From: Ursus arctos
Lineage: Eukaryota > Chordata > Mammalia > Carnivora > Ursidae
NCBI RefSeq assembly: GCF_023065955.2
Contig: NW_026623089.1
Coordinates: 30,658,767 to 30,722,766 of the forward strand
DNA: 64,000 bases
Direction of reading: 5' to 3'
Shown: positions 24,951 to 36,335 of the stretch, one piece after another
How positions within the stretch are numbered: the stretch's first letter is position 1
Layout: the number at the start of each line of letters is the position of its first letter
Program-made: the position numbers and the translations under genes
The notes under the pieces: generated by a model
Databases searched by the model: none
Seen by the model: only the letters and a program-made list of their open reading frames with translations
What the model was told of the DNA's origin: nothing

Positions 24951-26539
24951 GTGTTTGCCTAAGGTCACACTGTTGGTGGAGGGACGTTCCACTGGCCATC
25001 CACACACCCCTGAGTGGTCAGAACTGAACGAGGCCTCTCTCCTTGGACCCTTGGGCCCTAATACCCAGAGGCTGTTGTAATAAGCACAGGGAATCCATAG
25101 CAACCCTCCATCCACTAAAGAAGCAAACTATAACACTGCTTCGCCCTTGCCCTAGTGTCCTTACTGAAGCCAGCATTCACTTGATTTTTTGTCTCCCTGT
25201 CTCCACTCTGACTCATGATACCAGCAAGGCTGACACGGGGAGAGCTGCATTCACCATCAGTCCTGCCTCATGGAACTAAGAATAGAGGAATGAAACTTGG
25301 ACTCGAAGGTATTTGAAAACCTGGAAAGTCCTGAAAGACCACTCACCCTTAGCTTCTCGTGTTAGGGCTAACTGGAGACCAGACAGGCCAAGGGGCTGCC
25401 TAAGGTCATACAGCCAGGCAATGGCCAAGCCAGGACTCAGTCCTCCCACCCCCCCGTTAATAAGGCTCTGAGAAGGGATGAAGGGACACGCAGACAAAGG
25501 GACTTTTTAAGATGTGAAGTTTTTAGATGCAAATCACCTCTCCTAGTTAGCTCAGTTCAGCTCCCCACACGGTCACATCCCTTTCTCCTCTTGGGGTGTT
25601 CCCAGGGGGACTGTCCACAGGCTGCCTCCCCCGCAGCCTCTGTAGTTCTGCTTTCTGTTCCTTCCTTGCATCCGCCTCCACCACCACATCTCACCCAGCC
25701 TCTTTCCTTCTTTCCTTCCTGCATCCCACTGCAGCCGTCGCACTGCTTCTCCACATCCCACCACCAGCTCTGTAAGAGGAGAAGCTGCAGGCCTAGTGGC
25801 CTAGAGCATGGCCTCCAGAGCTGACTCAGGGCCACAACTGAGCAGGTGCCAGACATGCAGTGTGGAAGGCACCCCGCAACGCCCAGGGTCTCTGGTGCTG
25901 CTCATGACCCAGGACAGAAAGGCTCCATTCACACCCTTGCTTTCATCCCTTCACTCAAGCTCTTGCCACAGACTCTTTTACTCTCCTTCCAGCCATCCTT
26001 TCCCAATCCCGAGCCCCCTGGTCTGGTTCAGCCTTTGTCTCTTCATGCCTGAACTGCTCAAACACCGTCCTTATCAGCCTCCCTGCCTCCAGCTTATCAC
26101 TGGGACGTACAGTGGCCTCTGTGGCTGGAGCACCCCCTTGACTGGCAACCAATCTGGCTTTGTTTTCTCCCCTGACTCTCCAATACAGCGTGTTCGTTCC
26201 AGGCACATGCCTTATGGATGCCCCTTCCAGCCATCAGCTAAACCCTGCCTCTAGGGCTGAGACACAGGCCTTAGCCTTAGGGGTTGGAAGGAGGATGCCC
26301 TCCTTCATCTTTGTTCTCTCACTCGAGTCCTGGCCATCCTTCAAGGCCCCATTCAATCCCACTTTCACCACACAGCCTCATGCAAGCCCTCGGCCTTTGC
26401 TGAGCACACCCTTAGCAGAACTTTCCCAGCACCTGGCGGTGGTTCCAGGTGTTGAGACATTTGTCAGGAAAGCTTACACTGTTCTGGATTGTCCTCAGTG
26501 TGATACATGGCTGTTCTTCTAGATGCTAGGTCTGTTACC

Positions 26540-26705
26540 TCCATGGCTGGGTGAGAAGATCTTGGACTTTGGGGTCCCGGCTTTGGTCCCTAAACACTGT
26601 GAACCTAGAAACGTTTTATAACTTCCCTGAGCCTCAGCTTCCTGCTTGGAGAGGACAGTGCTGATCTATCCTTCAGGTTGTTATTAAAGTAGATTAATAG
26701 TAACC
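26540..26705 (+). repeat. MIR SINE fragment
   Basis: MIR landmarks are 'cttggactttggggtccc', 'cttccctgagcctcagct' and 'tccttcaggttgttatta'. It lies next to a MIR in the opposite orientation. Confidence 0.6.
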
Positions 26706-26714
26706 AGCAGCATC

Positions 26715-26945
26715 CATTGAGCTCTTACTCAATGGATGGATGTCAGGCGCCCTTCTACTCACTTTCCCTGGGCTATTTCATTTCATTCTTGCAAAGCCCC
26801 ATGACACAGGCTCTACTTATCATCTATTTCCATGGTAAGAAAACGGATGCCCAGAGGTTAAGCAATTTGCCTGTTCAAACTGCTAGCAAGTGGCAGAATC
26901 AGGATTTTGATCAAAGCAGCTGACCCCAGAGCCCAAGCTCCAAAC
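26715..26945 (-). repeat. MIR SINE
   Basis: Reverse-complement MIR is clear: 'cttgcaaagccccatgacac', 'ccatggtaagaaaacggatg', 'cccagaggttaagcaattt' and 'gcaagtggcagaatcagg'. Confidence 0.8.
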
Positions 26946-27399
26946 CCTGGAGGGGACACTGAGGTGGGGCCATCGTGGCATTCCCACGTGCCTCACAGTG
27001 CCAGCTGCTGTGCCCACAGGCTTGGGGAGGCACGTGAATCACAAAGCTTGGGCTAGGCAAGGGGAGGAGCCCCTCTATTATGGGCATGGGATTGTGGCAC
27101 TGTAAATGGAACATAAGCCCCAACCCAGGTACATGCCACAGTTGGAAAGGCTCTCCCTAATAAGGAGGCCCAACCAGCATCTCAGCTTTCTGCCAGGGAC
27201 GTGCAACCTTATATCCCAAGTTAAACCACCCAGCTCATATTAAACTTGAACTTGCCCTCCTGAAAGCATCACCCTCTACACTAGAGGCTCTCTTGGGTCT
27301 ATTTCTTTATGGTAGCCATATTGTGTGGTTGCCATTAGCATGAAATAGAATTGGTATCGTTTTGAGGGTTTATTAAGACATTGTCAATACCCAAGACAA

Positions 27400-27635
27400 T
27401 GATAAGTAACATTAATACAGCATTTACCGTGTGCCAGGCTTTGGGAAGCACTTCACATGTATTGTATTACTTGACTCTCATAAACACATGAGGCAGGCAC
27501 TATTCTTACCCTTGTTTCACAGGTGAGAAATTGAGCTTTACACAAAGTCCTGGTCCACTGCCAAGCAGGAAGTAAAGAGCAGAGCCAGGATTTGAAGCCA
27601 GGGACCTGGTTCTAAAACCACAACCCACTCACTTA
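27400..27635 (-). repeat. MIR SINE
   Basis: Reverse-complement MIR is visible as 'accgtgtgccaggctttggg', 'aaacacatgaggcaggcact', 'gtttcacaggtgagaaattg' and 'cagagccaggatttgaag'. Confidence 0.85.
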
Positions 27636-27673
27636 GGAGGCTCCCTGGGATGCTGGACGAACACCCAGTACTT

Positions 27674-27938
27674 TGGATCTAGTACTCTGTTTTTGTTTTG
27701 TTTTGTTTTCAAAGTATTCTTATCTTTCATTTATTTTTTAAAAGATTTTATGTATTCATTTGACAGAGAGAGAAAGAGCACAAGCAGGGAGCAGAGGGAG
27801 AGGGGGAGGGAGAAGCAGACCGCCCAAGGAGCAGGGAGCCCCATACGGGACTCGATTCCAAGACCCTGAAATCACGACTTGAGCCGAAGGCAGACAGTTA
27901 ACCAACTGAGCCACCCAGGCGCCCCTGGATCTAGTACT
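27674..27938 (-). mobile_element. Can-SINE with 13 bp target-site duplication
   Basis: A minus-strand carnivore SINE occupies about 27687-27925, with a (GTTTT)-rich, T-rich tail side at 27690-27745 and the head '..gagccacccaggcgcccc'. Direct repeats 'tggatctagtact' at 27674-27686 and 27926-27938 are perfect. Confidence 0.95.
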
Positions 27939-28239
27939 TTGGACAATCATGCTTTTTAGTTTGGGAAATGGCCTGCAGGCTGTGACTTTAAGAGTAGGAT
28001 GTCGTGAGTTGCTTGTAGGACCAGGAGATGGGTGTAGCTGGGGGAAGGAGGGGCGCCATCAGGCAACTTCTACCACAGGGTGATGCTTTTTTCTCTTTTC
28101 TGCCTCAATGCTCCATGAGGCCTGGATTGGGCCGTTCTTGTTTCTCCTAGGTTTTATCTGAAGGCTCAGTAGAGGGCCAGGCAGTTTACATGAGACTTCA
28201 GCTACAAGGGCAAACACAGGTAGCCTGGCCTCCAACCCG

Positions 28240-28425
28240 CCCCCACACTCACCAGCCATGTGGCCTCAGACAAGTTTTGCAACGTCTCTTAGCTCCAGTT
28301 TCCTTGACTATAAAATTGAGATCATAACGGCACCTACCACAAAGCACTGTTTGGAGGATAATTGAAAAAATACACTCATTTTAGCCCTGAGCACATAGCA
28401 AGTGTTTAATAAATGGAATCTATTA
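28240..28425 (+). repeat. MIR SINE
   Basis: MIR sequence is visible as 'tggcctcagacaagttttgc', 'ctccagtttccttgactat', 'gcacctaccacaaagcactg' and 'agcaagtgtttaataaatgg'. Confidence 0.8.
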
Positions 28426-28867
28426 TTGGTATCCTAATTTTCGTTCCTTCAACTCATTTGTTGGCTCATACTTTTATTACTGCATGGATTACAAATGTCA
28501 GATGTCATCCAGATACAAAGATAAATAGGCCTTGTTTTTCATACAGAGAGGCACAAACAAATGGTCATAGCACAGGGCAGAATGGACCACACGTGCCGTC
28601 AGGGTGCCAGCAGCACCTACAAGGGCCCAGAGGAAGGAGTCATGGATTGGAACCCGAGGGGCTGGGGAAGACCGTATGGTAGAAGTGTAACAGGGATTGC
28701 CACACAAAGAAGGAAAATGGGCCAGGGCAATAGCCCGGGCAGGGCAGAGAACGATCAGAAGTGCAGGCTGGGAGGAACACGCTGCCCAGTATCACTGTCA
28801 GTGAACATGGAAGACTGCAAGAGAGGTCCAGGGAAGGACAGGAGGGGGCGGCATCCAAACATGTTGA

Positions 28868-28995
28868 CATAGAGCCTTGACTTTACTCCAGAGGGAGCCA
28901 CTGATGATTCTTGAGGAAAGGAACAGCATGTCCAAACCTTATTTTAAGAAAATCACTAGAAACAGTACGAAGTATGTGTTGGAGAGGAAAGATAA
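28868..28995. repeat. Unassigned old interspersed repeat, copy 2
   Basis: The phrases 'gccttgactttactccag', 'gggagccactgatgattctt' and 'gaacagcatgtccaaacc' parallel the block at 7765-8010 ('gtttgtactttatc', 'ggggagaccttgaagac', 'ggtggcacgatgaag'). Both seem to be copies of one old mammalian repeat that I cannot name. Confidence 0.4.
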
Positions 28996-30029
28996 TGGGG
29001 ACAAGAAAAGTAGTTACACAGCTTCTGCAAGTACTTTCAGCAGTGACCAGAAAGTGGGCCCTGGCTTCCTGAGAAAAGGCTCCACAAACACAGCTGACCA
29101 AGGCAGGGAAGTGTGTTTTATAAAGGTATTTTATGAAGGTTTCTATTTTAAAGGTTGAAACAAAAACATCTTGCCACCTTAAGTGCTGATCTTCAATTAT
29201 CCCCAAAGTTAAGGTATTAGAAATGTATCGTCCTCTGTACCAGGTATTGGTATATTGAGAAGAGGACTTACCTAGTCTTCTTGAGTTTCTTGGAAAACCC
29301 CAGTGATTGCAGTACACTCTAATTCGGTATAAGTTAGCCCAAATCATAATTTAGTAAGAATTATCTTCTGTGAATGTCAGAGTTGGGCCCATTATTTGGC
29401 TCATAAAATAAAGCTCCTTCTTAGTGCCTATCATGTTTTTCCCAAGAGAGGGCGCTGTTGCTGCCATAACTTAAAATCTGGCCACTCTGGTCTAAACCCC
29501 TCCTTCGGGCCACCATTTTTTCTCTTCAATTCTTTTCCCTGTGCCTCTTTGGACTCCCCCTAGAGCTGGAGTCAGTGGTTTGCCATAACAGAGGCTAGAA
29601 ATGGCAAGAAAATGTTCTGTTGAGGCCCTGGAGGATTCAGGGACCATCCACTGGGCCCCCTCACTGTGGCTGCTCAGGGGGATGGGAGGAGAGCCAGGAG
29701 CCTCTCTGGTACAGTTGCTGGAGCCACTCTGCCACGTGGACCTGTGCCTGGTTGATCTCCTACATGGCTGAGTGGATTGTATTTAATCTCTAATGTCAGT
29801 TTATGTGATGGGATGTATGCTAAGCTTCTCATACTCTAAATGTGTTTTGGAGAAAAGGGAGTCAGATATTCTCTTTGGCTGTCTGTAATTCAGATCTTTT
29901 TCATTCTTCAAGATCCTAAGCTCCTCGAGACCTGTTATAGACATTTTTATCCTGCCTGCAGAGCCCAGGACAGTACCTATACCCTGGCATTCAAAGGCAA
30001 TGAGGTAGCCTGGCACTCGAATCCAGAAC

Positions 30030-30220
30030 ATGCCCTTGGAAGTCAGCCTGCAGGGTTCAACTCCTGGCTCTATTATTTGCTATCTGACCTTGGGCGAATG
30101 ACTTATTTTCACTAGGCCTCAGCTTCCTCATAAGGTTTTTGAGAGAGCTACCTGAGTGAAAAATTCTGATGATATTGTCTGGCAGGTAGTAAAGCACCAG
30201 GTAAATGCTTTTCAATAAGA
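30030..30220 (+). repeat. MIR SINE
   Basis: The MIR order 'cagggttcaactcctggctc', 'tctgaccttgggcgaatgac', 'ggcctcagcttcctcataa' and 'taaagcaccaggtaaatg' is clear. Confidence 0.85.
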
Positions 30221-30244
30221 AAGTCAGAGTTAGAGCCACAGAGA

Positions 30245-30390
30245 ATCCAGAAGTGATCCATCATCTTACAGACTGAGGCCCAGAGATGGTAGCTGTCTTG
30301 CCCATTCTCCGACGAGTTAGGAGCAGAGCCTGCATGGGACTTTTGGTCTATATGACTCCGTGTCCATTCCTCTTCTACTACACCATCCAC
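30245..30390 (-). repeat. MIR SINE fragment
   Basis: Reverse-complement MIR is suggested by 'tacagactgaggcccagaga', 'tcttgcccattctccgacg' and 'ggagcagagcctgcatgg'. With the preceding element it forms an inverted MIR pair 25 bp apart. Confidence 0.65.
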
Positions 30391-30745
30391 GTATTGATTC
30401 ATAGCAATCTTGAGAAGCAACATGGTATGAATTGCAGATGCCTCCTGGATTATTCTAAAGTCCCCAAAATGCTCCTTACCAAAGACAGACATGGCTCAGA
30501 TGTACCATGTCTCTGCCTGTGGGACTTCCCTTTGAGAATTGATATGCTTTGAGAATTGATATTTTGAAAAAAGAGGAGTTGAAAGTGGATGAACATGAGA
30601 TAAGTGTGATAACTGTTCAAGGCCAAGTAAACAAGACCGGGGAGCCCAAGGGCGAGGAAGGTGGGCGTGGGATAGTGGTGGACAGGGTGGGGCTGGCCGG
30701 CTGAGATTTATGCTTGTGCCCTCTGCTTCCCACGTGCCATTGCAG

Positions 30746-30786
30746 AGAACCCTGCTGACGAAGAGGAGCAGTGGTCCGATGACTTC
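30746..30786 (+). CDS. BLNK: BLNK exon 4 (residues ~55-68)
   Basis: This 41 bp exon follows TTGCAG and ends before GTAAGT. With the base from exon 3 it completes Glu55 and encodes NPADEEEQWSDDF, ending in phase 0. It is the strongly acidic segment just before the first tyrosine docking site and is nearly identical to human BLNK (the human residue after Glu55 is Ser). The exon is short, but its position, phase and sequence leave little doubt. Confidence 0.96.
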
Positions 30787-30984
30787 GTAAGTATTTGCTT
30801 CTGGGACCCGGAGGGTGTTTTCCATCGGGGTCAGTGGGAGGCCTTTGCAGAGGCTTGTTTCTGAAGGACATGCTGGTGGTCAGCTGCACATCACAGTGGG
30901 GAGCTAGCTGGGCTGGAAGGGTCACCTGCAGACAAGGCAGCAAGAACCCCATAGTGGCTGACCTGACCTGGCACCACTACGTCC

Positions 30985-31065
30985 CAGGCTAAGTGCTTCA
31001 TCCACATTACCTCACGTAATCCTCCCACAGCACCGTGTGTAAGCATTCTCATCCCCATCTTCAGT
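30985..31065 (-). repeat. MIR SINE fragment
   Basis: The 'gctaagtgcttcatccacat', 'cctcacgtaatcctcccac' and 'cattctcatccccatctt' sequence matches the middle of MIR in reverse complement. Confidence 0.6.
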
Positions 31066-31299
31066 GCTGCTGTTCGGAGTACTCGCCAGCACAGCCAAAA
31101 CAAATATGAAATGTTTTTAAATATTTCCATATCAGTTGACAAAGTCCTCTGCCCTGAATTCCCCAATGCCCCATCATTGCCTAGGTTTATCTAGGAGCCC
31201 TAAACAAACCAGCCCCAAAGAGTGAATGCCTAGCACAGCGGGGGGCCTCTGGGCCACTCTTTAGGGCGTCAGGACCTGAGCCATGCTAGTTGTCAAACA

Positions 31300-31435
31300 T
31301 TTTGAATATCAGCCCCGCTCATTTCACTGGTAAAGAAACTAAGGCATGGAGAGTTTAAGTGACTTGCAGTTTCAAAATTCAAACGCAGGCCCTCAGATCT
31401 CAAAATCACGCTTTTAAACTCCAAGGTGCTTGCTG
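31300..31435 (-). repeat. MIR SINE fragment
   Basis: Reverse-complement MIR is visible as 'actggtaaagaaactaaggc', 'gagagtttaagtgacttgca' and 'tttaaactccaaggtgctt'. Confidence 0.65.
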
Positions 31436-31734
31436 TGACCAAGAGGATTGTAGCAGATCCTGGGGACCACAGAGTGAGCGAGGGGCCTGGCCATGATGAC
31501 AGAGGGCGATGTGTCAGAGTCAACCGTCAACCTCTTTCAGGTGGCTCCGCAGCCCACAGGGCCCCTGTGGTCTCTTCTTTCCTGGGTGAAGTCTTGTAGG
31601 GACAAGACATCCTAAAAACTTTTTATACAACAATTACCCTTCATTTATATCAAATTCATCCAGAATGTTAGCCTGCTCCACTCTGTTTGTTTTATCTGGA
31701 CAGGATCCAAGAGGGCCTCCACACAGCCACACAC

Positions 31735-31870
31735 CCCATTTTACAGATAAGGAAACCAAGGCTAAGAGAATGAAAAGCACTTGCCCATGGCCACTCAGTT
31801 ACAAAGTGGCCCAGTGGAATGAGAGCACAGGACTCCTACCCACTGGGCCTGAGCCCAGCTCCACACTGGG
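31735..31870 (-). repeat. MIR SINE fragment
   Basis: Reverse-complement MIR is visible as 'cccattttacagataaggaa', 'accaaggctaagagaatg' and 'cttgcccatggccactca'. Confidence 0.75.
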
Positions 31871-32529
31871 TACGCCACATGGAGTTTATTTGGAGTATTA
31901 TGAGACTGGAGTACCTCCCTTCTCAACTGCAGAGAGAAGATTTGTAGAAAGAGGGGATGAGAAGTCCTCTCTGCAGGTCACTTGGGTGTGGAGTTCCTCC
32001 CAGGGCCTGGCAGCCACGGATCACTCAGATGCGCTACAGCGGTGCCCCCTGCTGGCTGCCCGCGCCCAGCCAGCGCTGAAGCAAAGTTGAGAGGGGTTCT
32101 GCGTCCAGAGAGGCCATGAAAACTGAGCTCTCTGGCTGGATAAAAAGAGCAAACGGTGGGGACTTAGAAAACGCAAATAAAATCAGCCTGAAGAGGAGGG
32201 GATGGCTTGTGTCCCAAGGCCAAACATCCAAAGTTAAGGTCCCAGCTGTAATAAAGATTGAGTAAACCTTCACTCACAATTATTTTGACCTTATTGGAGA
32301 GCCATTGTACACAGAATGAATTCCAGGCCTGTGGCCTCCAGGCCAGATGGACCTGTCCAGCCTTCCTCGCAACCCCTAAGCAGGGCCTTGTCTACCACGG
32401 CCCAGGTGCGCAGGTCTGCCCTCAGTCCTGTCACAGGTCGTGGTCTTGCCTGCTCGGTGATTTCAGACTCCTGGACATTGGGCGGGTGAAGGAAGAAGGG
32501 AAGAGAGGAGAAACCAAAGAGCATCCCCA

Positions 32530-32850
32530 TCCTTCCTCACTTGCTCTGCTCCTTCTTGTCCTTCAAGCTTGGCTTCACTGTCTCCTCAGGAAGGCCTTTC
32601 CTCCTCACATTGCTCTCCGTCTCAGGGCCCTGAACATTTCCTCAGTGCACCTATCACGAGTGCTAGCTGTTTTATGCTTGATTATTGACTTATTATCTGT
32701 TCTTCACTATTTATTTACTGTTGGTTTCCCCTGCTAAAATGTAAGTTCTATGAGGGCAGGGACTGTGCTCAGCATGGTAGCTGGCATACAGTAGGTGCTC
32801 AATAAATATTAACTGATTAACTGAATGAGTGAATGAATGAATGAACAATT
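32530..32850 (+). repeat. L2 LINE 3' end
   Basis: Typical L2 3' UTR sequence runs through 'taaaatgtaagttctatgag', 'ggcagggactgtgctcagc', 'gtaggtgctcaataaatatt' and ends in a (TGAA)n tail near 32825-32845. Confidence 0.92.
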
Positions 32851-34204
32851 TAAGAAGGTTTTTGCCTGATCACAAACCCCCTTCTTCAAAGTTTCCATCC
32901 CACTGTCCAACATACTGCGCTTGCTCAAGGATTAAATGAATGAATGAAAGAATTTTGTTTGTCAGAACAGAATAATTTGAGGGGAGGTTTTTTTAAAACC
33001 GTTCCTTCAGAAGTTTGAATAGACTCCCTTCTAATTCCCTTGATTAAAAGGCACTCAATCATTTCACTACGCTGGAAATAGGAGGGGCTCATAGTACGCA
33101 TCCCACAGAAAAGATCTTCCAAATGAAGGGCCAGCTCAGCACTTCTGAGCACCTATTTCCTCCTCCTCAGTCTCTTCCGAGTCCAGGGCAGCAGCTCAGC
33201 TCATTCATTCATTCCATGCCGGGGCCTGGACACCCCGTCTCAGCCCAGGTCTCATGGGGTTACAGTCTGGTAGGCAGCCCAGGGTCAGCGTTGGGCTACC
33301 GGGAGCAGCTGACGGGGAGTTGCTCTTCCTCTACCTTCTCTGCCCCTTCGGCCAGCCTGGTGCTCTCAGTCAAGCTGCTCTGCCCAAGGGGCTGTGAAGA
33401 CCCCCGGGTCCTCCCCAGGATGCACACTGCTCCCCAGCCCCCAGGTAGTCAAGTCTAGAAAGGCCCATGCCGGCTCCACGAAAACTGACTCAACGTGGGC
33501 ACCCAAACCGGCTCCCCGCTGGCACATGCGTCTGGGGGCCTACTGCTTCTTTGGTTTCCAGTTGCTTAGTAAAGCAACCCTTTCTCAGTACATTCACTGA
33601 TGTCTCCCTGGGATGCCGAAATACAGAGATCAGGTCCTTCTGTTGGCCAGGATGAGGAGGGTCCCAACAGCCTCAGGCTCTCGCCCTGGGCCGTCCTTTC
33701 GTTCCCGCTCCACCTTCTGGACCGTCTGTTTGAGAACAGCTATGGCTTCTCCAGAACACAGATCACAGACTCGAATTACACAACTCCTCCTGCCTCAGTT
33801 TCTCTGAAGGCTTAAAAAAGCTCCCAGGAGATTGTGGTAAGGGGCACATGAGGTAGGCAGTGCACAGAAATGTCAGTTATAATAATTATCATTGCCATTA
33901 TTCTATTCAGCCGAACTTCATAGCCACGGTCAAGAAGGATTATTGAGCCTCCCTATCTGCTGTTATCGAAATTGGGAAAATCCCCCTACAAGGCTTTTCT
34001 CACCTTGCCCCTCCCTGTCCCTTCCTGACTCTTGGGGCTTAGGACAAGGACAGGACCTCCTTCTGTTCTCTCCCAGTGCTCTTCTGCCACCTCAGGGAAA
34101 GCTCTCCTTTCAGTGGCCTTTCTCTGCCCCTCTCCTGCTATTCACCGCACTCCTCCCCTCTCCCCCATCCCCCACAGACTGAGCAGGGGAGCAGCCCCCA
34201 CTCC

Positions 34205-34320
34205 CTCACGCATCATTCATTGCAAACATATTGCGCTCCCCTCCAGTGCTGGCCCTGCCACAGGCCCTGAGGAGACAACAGTGAAGCCAACACTGGGCTC
34301 GTGCCGCACTACCCCTGAGG
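34205..34320 (-). repeat. Probable L2 LINE fragment
   Basis: The text 'cacgcatcattcattgcaaa', 'gccacaggccctgaggagac' and 'aacagtgaagccaacact' fits the reverse complement of the L2 tail. It is diverged. Confidence 0.5.
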
Positions 34321-35004
34321 TGGTGTGGGATTGCAGGGGAAGGAGAGCAGCAGGCAGGCAGGTGCACCGTGCATTCACTGGCAAGTCCTGTGTGGATCAG
34401 GCAGTGTGTCAGGCAGTGTGGGCAGAGGACCTCTTCAGTCCTGATCAAACATTTCCTGCACATGAATGTATGTACATGTGGAGTATAGCTAAGTGATCTC
34501 TGAACAAAGTGCACGAGAAGCTCGGAACGGTGCCCCTGGGAGGAACTGAGAGGCCAGGAAGGAGACTTTATTTACATCCTTTTGAACTGTTACTATGCCG
34601 ATGTATTTTCAATATACACTGAATATTCAATATTCGATAATTTCAATACAGACTTAAATACAATTTATATTAAAAATGAAAAATAAAAAGGAAGAGAATG
34701 GACTCTGGGTCAGACTAAAAGCCTCGCCCCTGCAGCTTACCAGCTCCGTTTAAAAACACACAAACCTCATCTCCTCAAAGGTATCTGTGTACTCTGTACA
34801 TCCCCTTACCCTCTCATTATTAATCTTTTCCCTCAACCCTCAGCATTCATGATAAATGAAACCTGTTGGTTATTCTATTTTATTGGGTCCTTTTTCTGTC
34901 TTCTTAAAAATGTATTTTATCTCCAACTGTTCTTCTTTGCAGACACACAGAGTTTCAGCCACCCTTCCTGTTAAGTGGCCCACATGCTCCCCCAGGATAG
35001 TGGT

Positions 35005-35110
35005 TCAGGTGATAAATTCTGGAGGCAGGAAGGCCCGGCCTCAACCCCAGCTTTGCCTCTGATGGCTGCCCAACCTTGCTTAGCCAACCCTTCCAAGCCT
35101 CGCTCTCTGG
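35005..35110 (+). repeat. MIR SINE fragment
   Basis: MIR-like sequence 'aaattctggaggcaggaagg', 'aaccccagctttgcctctga' and 'ccaaccttgcttagccaa' ends about 100 bp before the acceptor of exon 5. Confidence 0.55.
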
Positions 35111-35207
35111 TCCCTACGCTGGGGGAGCAGCTCCCATCCCCTAAAGCCAGAGCTGTTCTGATGACCGAGCACAGATGGGGCACTGAGCATGGCGTCTGCA
35201 CTTGCAG

Positions 35208-35364
35208 GACAGCGACTATGAACACCCAGACGAGCACTCGGACTCAGAGATGTACGTGCTGCCCGCCGAGGAGACTGGGGACGACAGTTACGAGCCGCCG
35301 CCTGCCGAGCAGGAGAAAAGAACCATGCACCCAGCCCTGCCCTTCGCCAGGGGCGAGTATATAG
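35208..35364 (+). CDS. BLNK: BLNK exon 5 (residues ~69-121), tyrosine docking sites
   Basis: The 157 bp exon lies between TTGCAG and GTAAGG and ends with one base of Asp121. It carries three of the five YxxP sites: Y72 (YEHP), Y84 (YVLP) and Y96 (YEPP). In human BLNK these are Syk targets; Y96 is the reported BTK SH2 site and Y84 one of the PLC-gamma-2 sites. The +2 residue after Y72 is His here against Asn in human. The rest of the exon encodes an acidic and proline-rich stretch ending RGEYI. The upstream codons in the same frame (from 35202) are intronic, not a start. Confidence 0.97.
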
Positions 35365-36064
35365 GTAAGGCAGCCCCCCAGACCCTGGGTGCTCAGCCTG
35401 CCAGGCAGGGGAAGGGGGACAAGGCAGGCAGGCAGGACGGCGGGCACCTCCCACTCTCACCACCTCCACACTGGTCATCTGGTCATTCAGAAACCACATG
35501 CCTCAAATGGAAAATGGCAATGTTGAAAACAGGTAAACGATAGAAGGAGCACACACCGATGGTTGCTCCCACCCCTACCCCACCCCAACTCCAGATAGTC
35601 CCATGAGAAGTCAACCCTGAGATTAGTCCCTGCTGCTTTTTGGTCTTCATGCACGAAATGTTCTGGAATTTCTCTTGAGATGTCCGTACAGAACAAGGAT
35701 GATCTTCAAGGATCCCAGTATCTGCTGATGCCCCTCCTTCCTTCATGCCCACCCCTTCGCAGGCAGGTCACACTCTGAGTCTAGACTGTGGATTTTCCAC
35801 TGGGGGGTGGGGGTGAGGGTGAGGAGCTCCAAGTCTGGAATTGGCTGTGGGTTAAATGGGCACAGCTCAGTTGTAGCCTCCAGACCTGAGTGTGGTTTTT
35901 GACGTCCCCCAAGAAGCCTGTGTTGCAGGTAACTAAGTTCAGCAGAGATGGGGGGGGCATGTCGGTGATGACCCTACGTGTAAAGGGCTCCGTGTCCATT
36001 ATCATTGCCACTGACTGCCTCCTCACAGGGCACCAGGCATTGCCTCTTGCTTCATGACACAATT

Positions 36065-36150
36065 AACCTATTGAGCACCTACTATGTGCCAGAGCTATGC
36101 TGAGCCTGGAGCATTCAGCAACAAGACAGACAGACTCCCAGAGCTTTTAT
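36065..36150 (-). repeat. L2 LINE 3' fragment
   Basis: The sequence 'cctattgagcacctactatg', 'tgccagagctatgctgag' and 'cagcaacaagacagacag' is reverse-complement L2 tail sequence. Confidence 0.75.
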
Positions 36151-36159
36151 AGTTCATAG

Positions 36160-36335
36160 CGCAGTGCTTTACAGTCGTGGCCTACTTCACCCTCTCAAGA
36201 AGCTTATGGAAGTATTCATCCTCACTTTACAAAGGAAGAAGGTGAGGTGCAGAGGAGGGAATGAACGGGACCCAGCTCTTGTAAGTGGTGGGTCTAGGCT
36301 GCACGCTGGACTGCTCAGCCCCTGAAGCCCATGCT
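36160..36335 (-). repeat. MIR SINE
   Basis: Reverse-complement MIR is visible as 'tgctttacagtcgtggccta', 'catcctcactttacaaagga' and 'agaaggtgaggtgcagag'. Confidence 0.7.

Larger units (their letters stand above)
23104..30745 (+). other. BLNK intron 3
   Basis: The 7.6 kb intron begins GTAAGA and ends TTGCAG. It contains a (CCAT)9 microsatellite with an L2 fragment, another L2 fragment, six MIR fragments and one Can-SINE. Between about 23780-24790, 24960-26530 and 29000-30020 I see no gene. The 25930-26420 part is C/T-rich, cDNA-like sequence that may be old L2. The largest frames in this intron are short and lack protein resemblance. Confidence 0.9.
30787..35207 (+). other. BLNK intron 4
   Basis: The donor is GTAAGT and the acceptor is TTGCAG. 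The intron holds several MIR fragments, an L2 element at 32530-32850, a likely L2 fragment around 34205-34320, and a MIR ending about 100 bp before exon 5. The stretch 32860-34200 is largely unassigned; its longest frames are CT-rich and look non-coding. Confidence 0.9.

Noticed and set aside
32258..32737. 159-codon open frame, + strand
   Set aside because: It overlaps the L2 element at 32530-32850 and has no known protein resemblance.
35202..35207. Possible alternative start just before exon 5
   Set aside because: The codon is TTG, lies in the acceptor site, and the frame is open only because the intron end happens to read through.
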